From assembly GCA_030220185.1 (NCBI GenBank), contig JASPKZ010009857.1:34706-98705 (forward strand): a DNA stretch of 64,000 bases, given 5' to 3'. The notes under the pieces were generated by a model, which worked only from the letters and a program-made list of their open reading frames with translations, was not told where the DNA came from and ran no database searches. Each line of letters opens with the position of its first letter. Within the stretch, counting starts at the first letter, position 1. Below are positions 63,262 to 64,000 of the stretch, one piece after another. The translations under genes and the position numbers were made by a program. The stretch comes from Diploptera punctata (taxonomy: Eukaryota; Arthropoda; Insecta; Blattodea; Blaberidae).

Positions 63262-64000
63262 CAGTGTGTCCCCAATCTTTATGATGAAAATTATATAGAC
63301 GATAGAGGACTCTATTTGGAGTATTATTGACAAAAGGCAACACTGGTCAGAAATGAATATTTTGGACACCACGCCATCTTGAAAGTATGTGAGGAACGTT
63401 TCTGTAAGCTGCTTTAATTGTCATAACAAACTGCCTGGCACTTTAATTTATTAATTGCTTTGCCTACAGTGCATGACTAACCCTCAAAGATAGAGCATTA
63501 CTCATCACACTAACTTGCAGACATGCACTTAATGTATGGTGCTGCAGAATTTAAGACCCACACAGTCAAACGAATCTACTAAGAGAAGTTTCCCAACAGG
63601 CGTCATCCAAATTGGAAGATATTTATTGCCATGGATAGGAACTTACAATAGACTAGCTCATTCAATCCACATAGAGCTGGCCAGGGAGAAAACATAGAAC
63701 TGTTTGGATACGAGATATGGAGGAGATGGCGTTGGATCGTTTGGCAGACAAACTATCAATAAGTACACGTCAACTTGCCTGTGAACTTATTGTTTCCAAA
63801 ACTTCTGTATGGAAAGTGCTAACGGAACAGCTATTGCACCCCTATCATAGCTTACAGGTGTAGGCATTGGGGCCACATATTTTTCAACCCAAAGTTCAGT
63901 TCTGTGAATGGATTATTCAGTGCTATAATACAGTACCAAACTTTCAACAGTGTGTACTGTTCACCAATGAGGCCTTTTTCACCCATGATGATATATTCAA
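63262..64000 (+). mobile_element. Second mariner-like transposon, left part
   Basis: Starts CAGTGTGTCCCCAATC after TA (63260-63261). Carries a 5' leader and a broken transposase; cut by the window end. Confidence 0.65.
63523..64000 (+). pseudogene. Mariner-like transposase, N-terminal half, broken
   Basis: MHLMYGAAEFKTHTVKRIY, stop, EKFPNRRHPNW: the helix-turn-helix start common to insect IS630/Tc1-type transposases. After a shift, LSISTRQLACELIVSKTSVW and LTEQLLHPYH (to a stop near 63862), then VQFCEWIIQCYN and CVLFTNEAFFTHDDIF. The first catalytic block normally reads TDEA; here Asp is Asn, so it is dead also for that reason. Confidence 0.75.

Noticed and set aside
23345..64000. Upstream Myo9 exons (RA domain)
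   Set aside because: Looked for in-phase minus-strand exons ending before a GT donor; none could be supported by eye among the repeats.

Overview
The window reads as nuclear DNA of a large, repeat-rich arthropod genome, most likely a blattodean insect (cockroach or termite). It is AT-rich, the one host gene has very long introns, and LINE, SINE, Tc1/mariner, hAT, Tigger and LTR elements are layered inside one another. The organism is inferred from general character and remembered cockroach-like LINE sequence, not from a search.

Host gene: three exons of a class IX unconventional myosin lie on the minus strand at 23341-23097, 5222-4947 and 267-173. They encode the end of the region before the motor, the start of the motor, the P-loop (GESGSGKT) and switch I (NNNSSRFG). 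Splice sites are consensus and phases agree. The introns are about 17.9 and 4.7 kb. The 5' exons and the rest of the motor are not recognised in the window.

Layout: 0.3-23 kb (Myo9 introns) holds RTE LINEs, including a full-length 3.27 kb copy at 7963-11235, an RNase H LINE at 16.1-17.2 kb, several tRNA-derived SINE families, mariner remnants and hairpin elements. 23.4-28 kb is SINEs and a Tigger. 28056-38173 is a nested stack: an hAT with an 8-bp duplication holds a 5'-truncated LINE, which holds a Ty3/Gypsy-type LTR element (copy A, 29781-36996) and a SINE. A second, cleaner copy (B) lies at 42062-49038. 49-58 kb is SINEs, a second Tigger and LINE tails. 58079-63237 is a mariner split by a 4.4 kb palindromic array of about 292-bp units, each carrying a tRNA-like gene. 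The window ends in another mariner.

The two most interesting signals are: (1) small palindromic elements with an asymmetric 3' tail and 9-17 bp target-site duplications. Several carry a hammerhead-ribozyme-like core (CTGANGA, stem II, GAAA, self-complementary stem III, TH) whose stem II pairs in spite of sequence change between copies. (2) Elements built of tRNA-containing units in head-to-head arrangement, also bounded by duplications (at 13.4, 15.0, 57.0 and 58.5 kb). Both look like non-autonomous retroposons of Penelope-like or retrozyme character; that assignment is inference.
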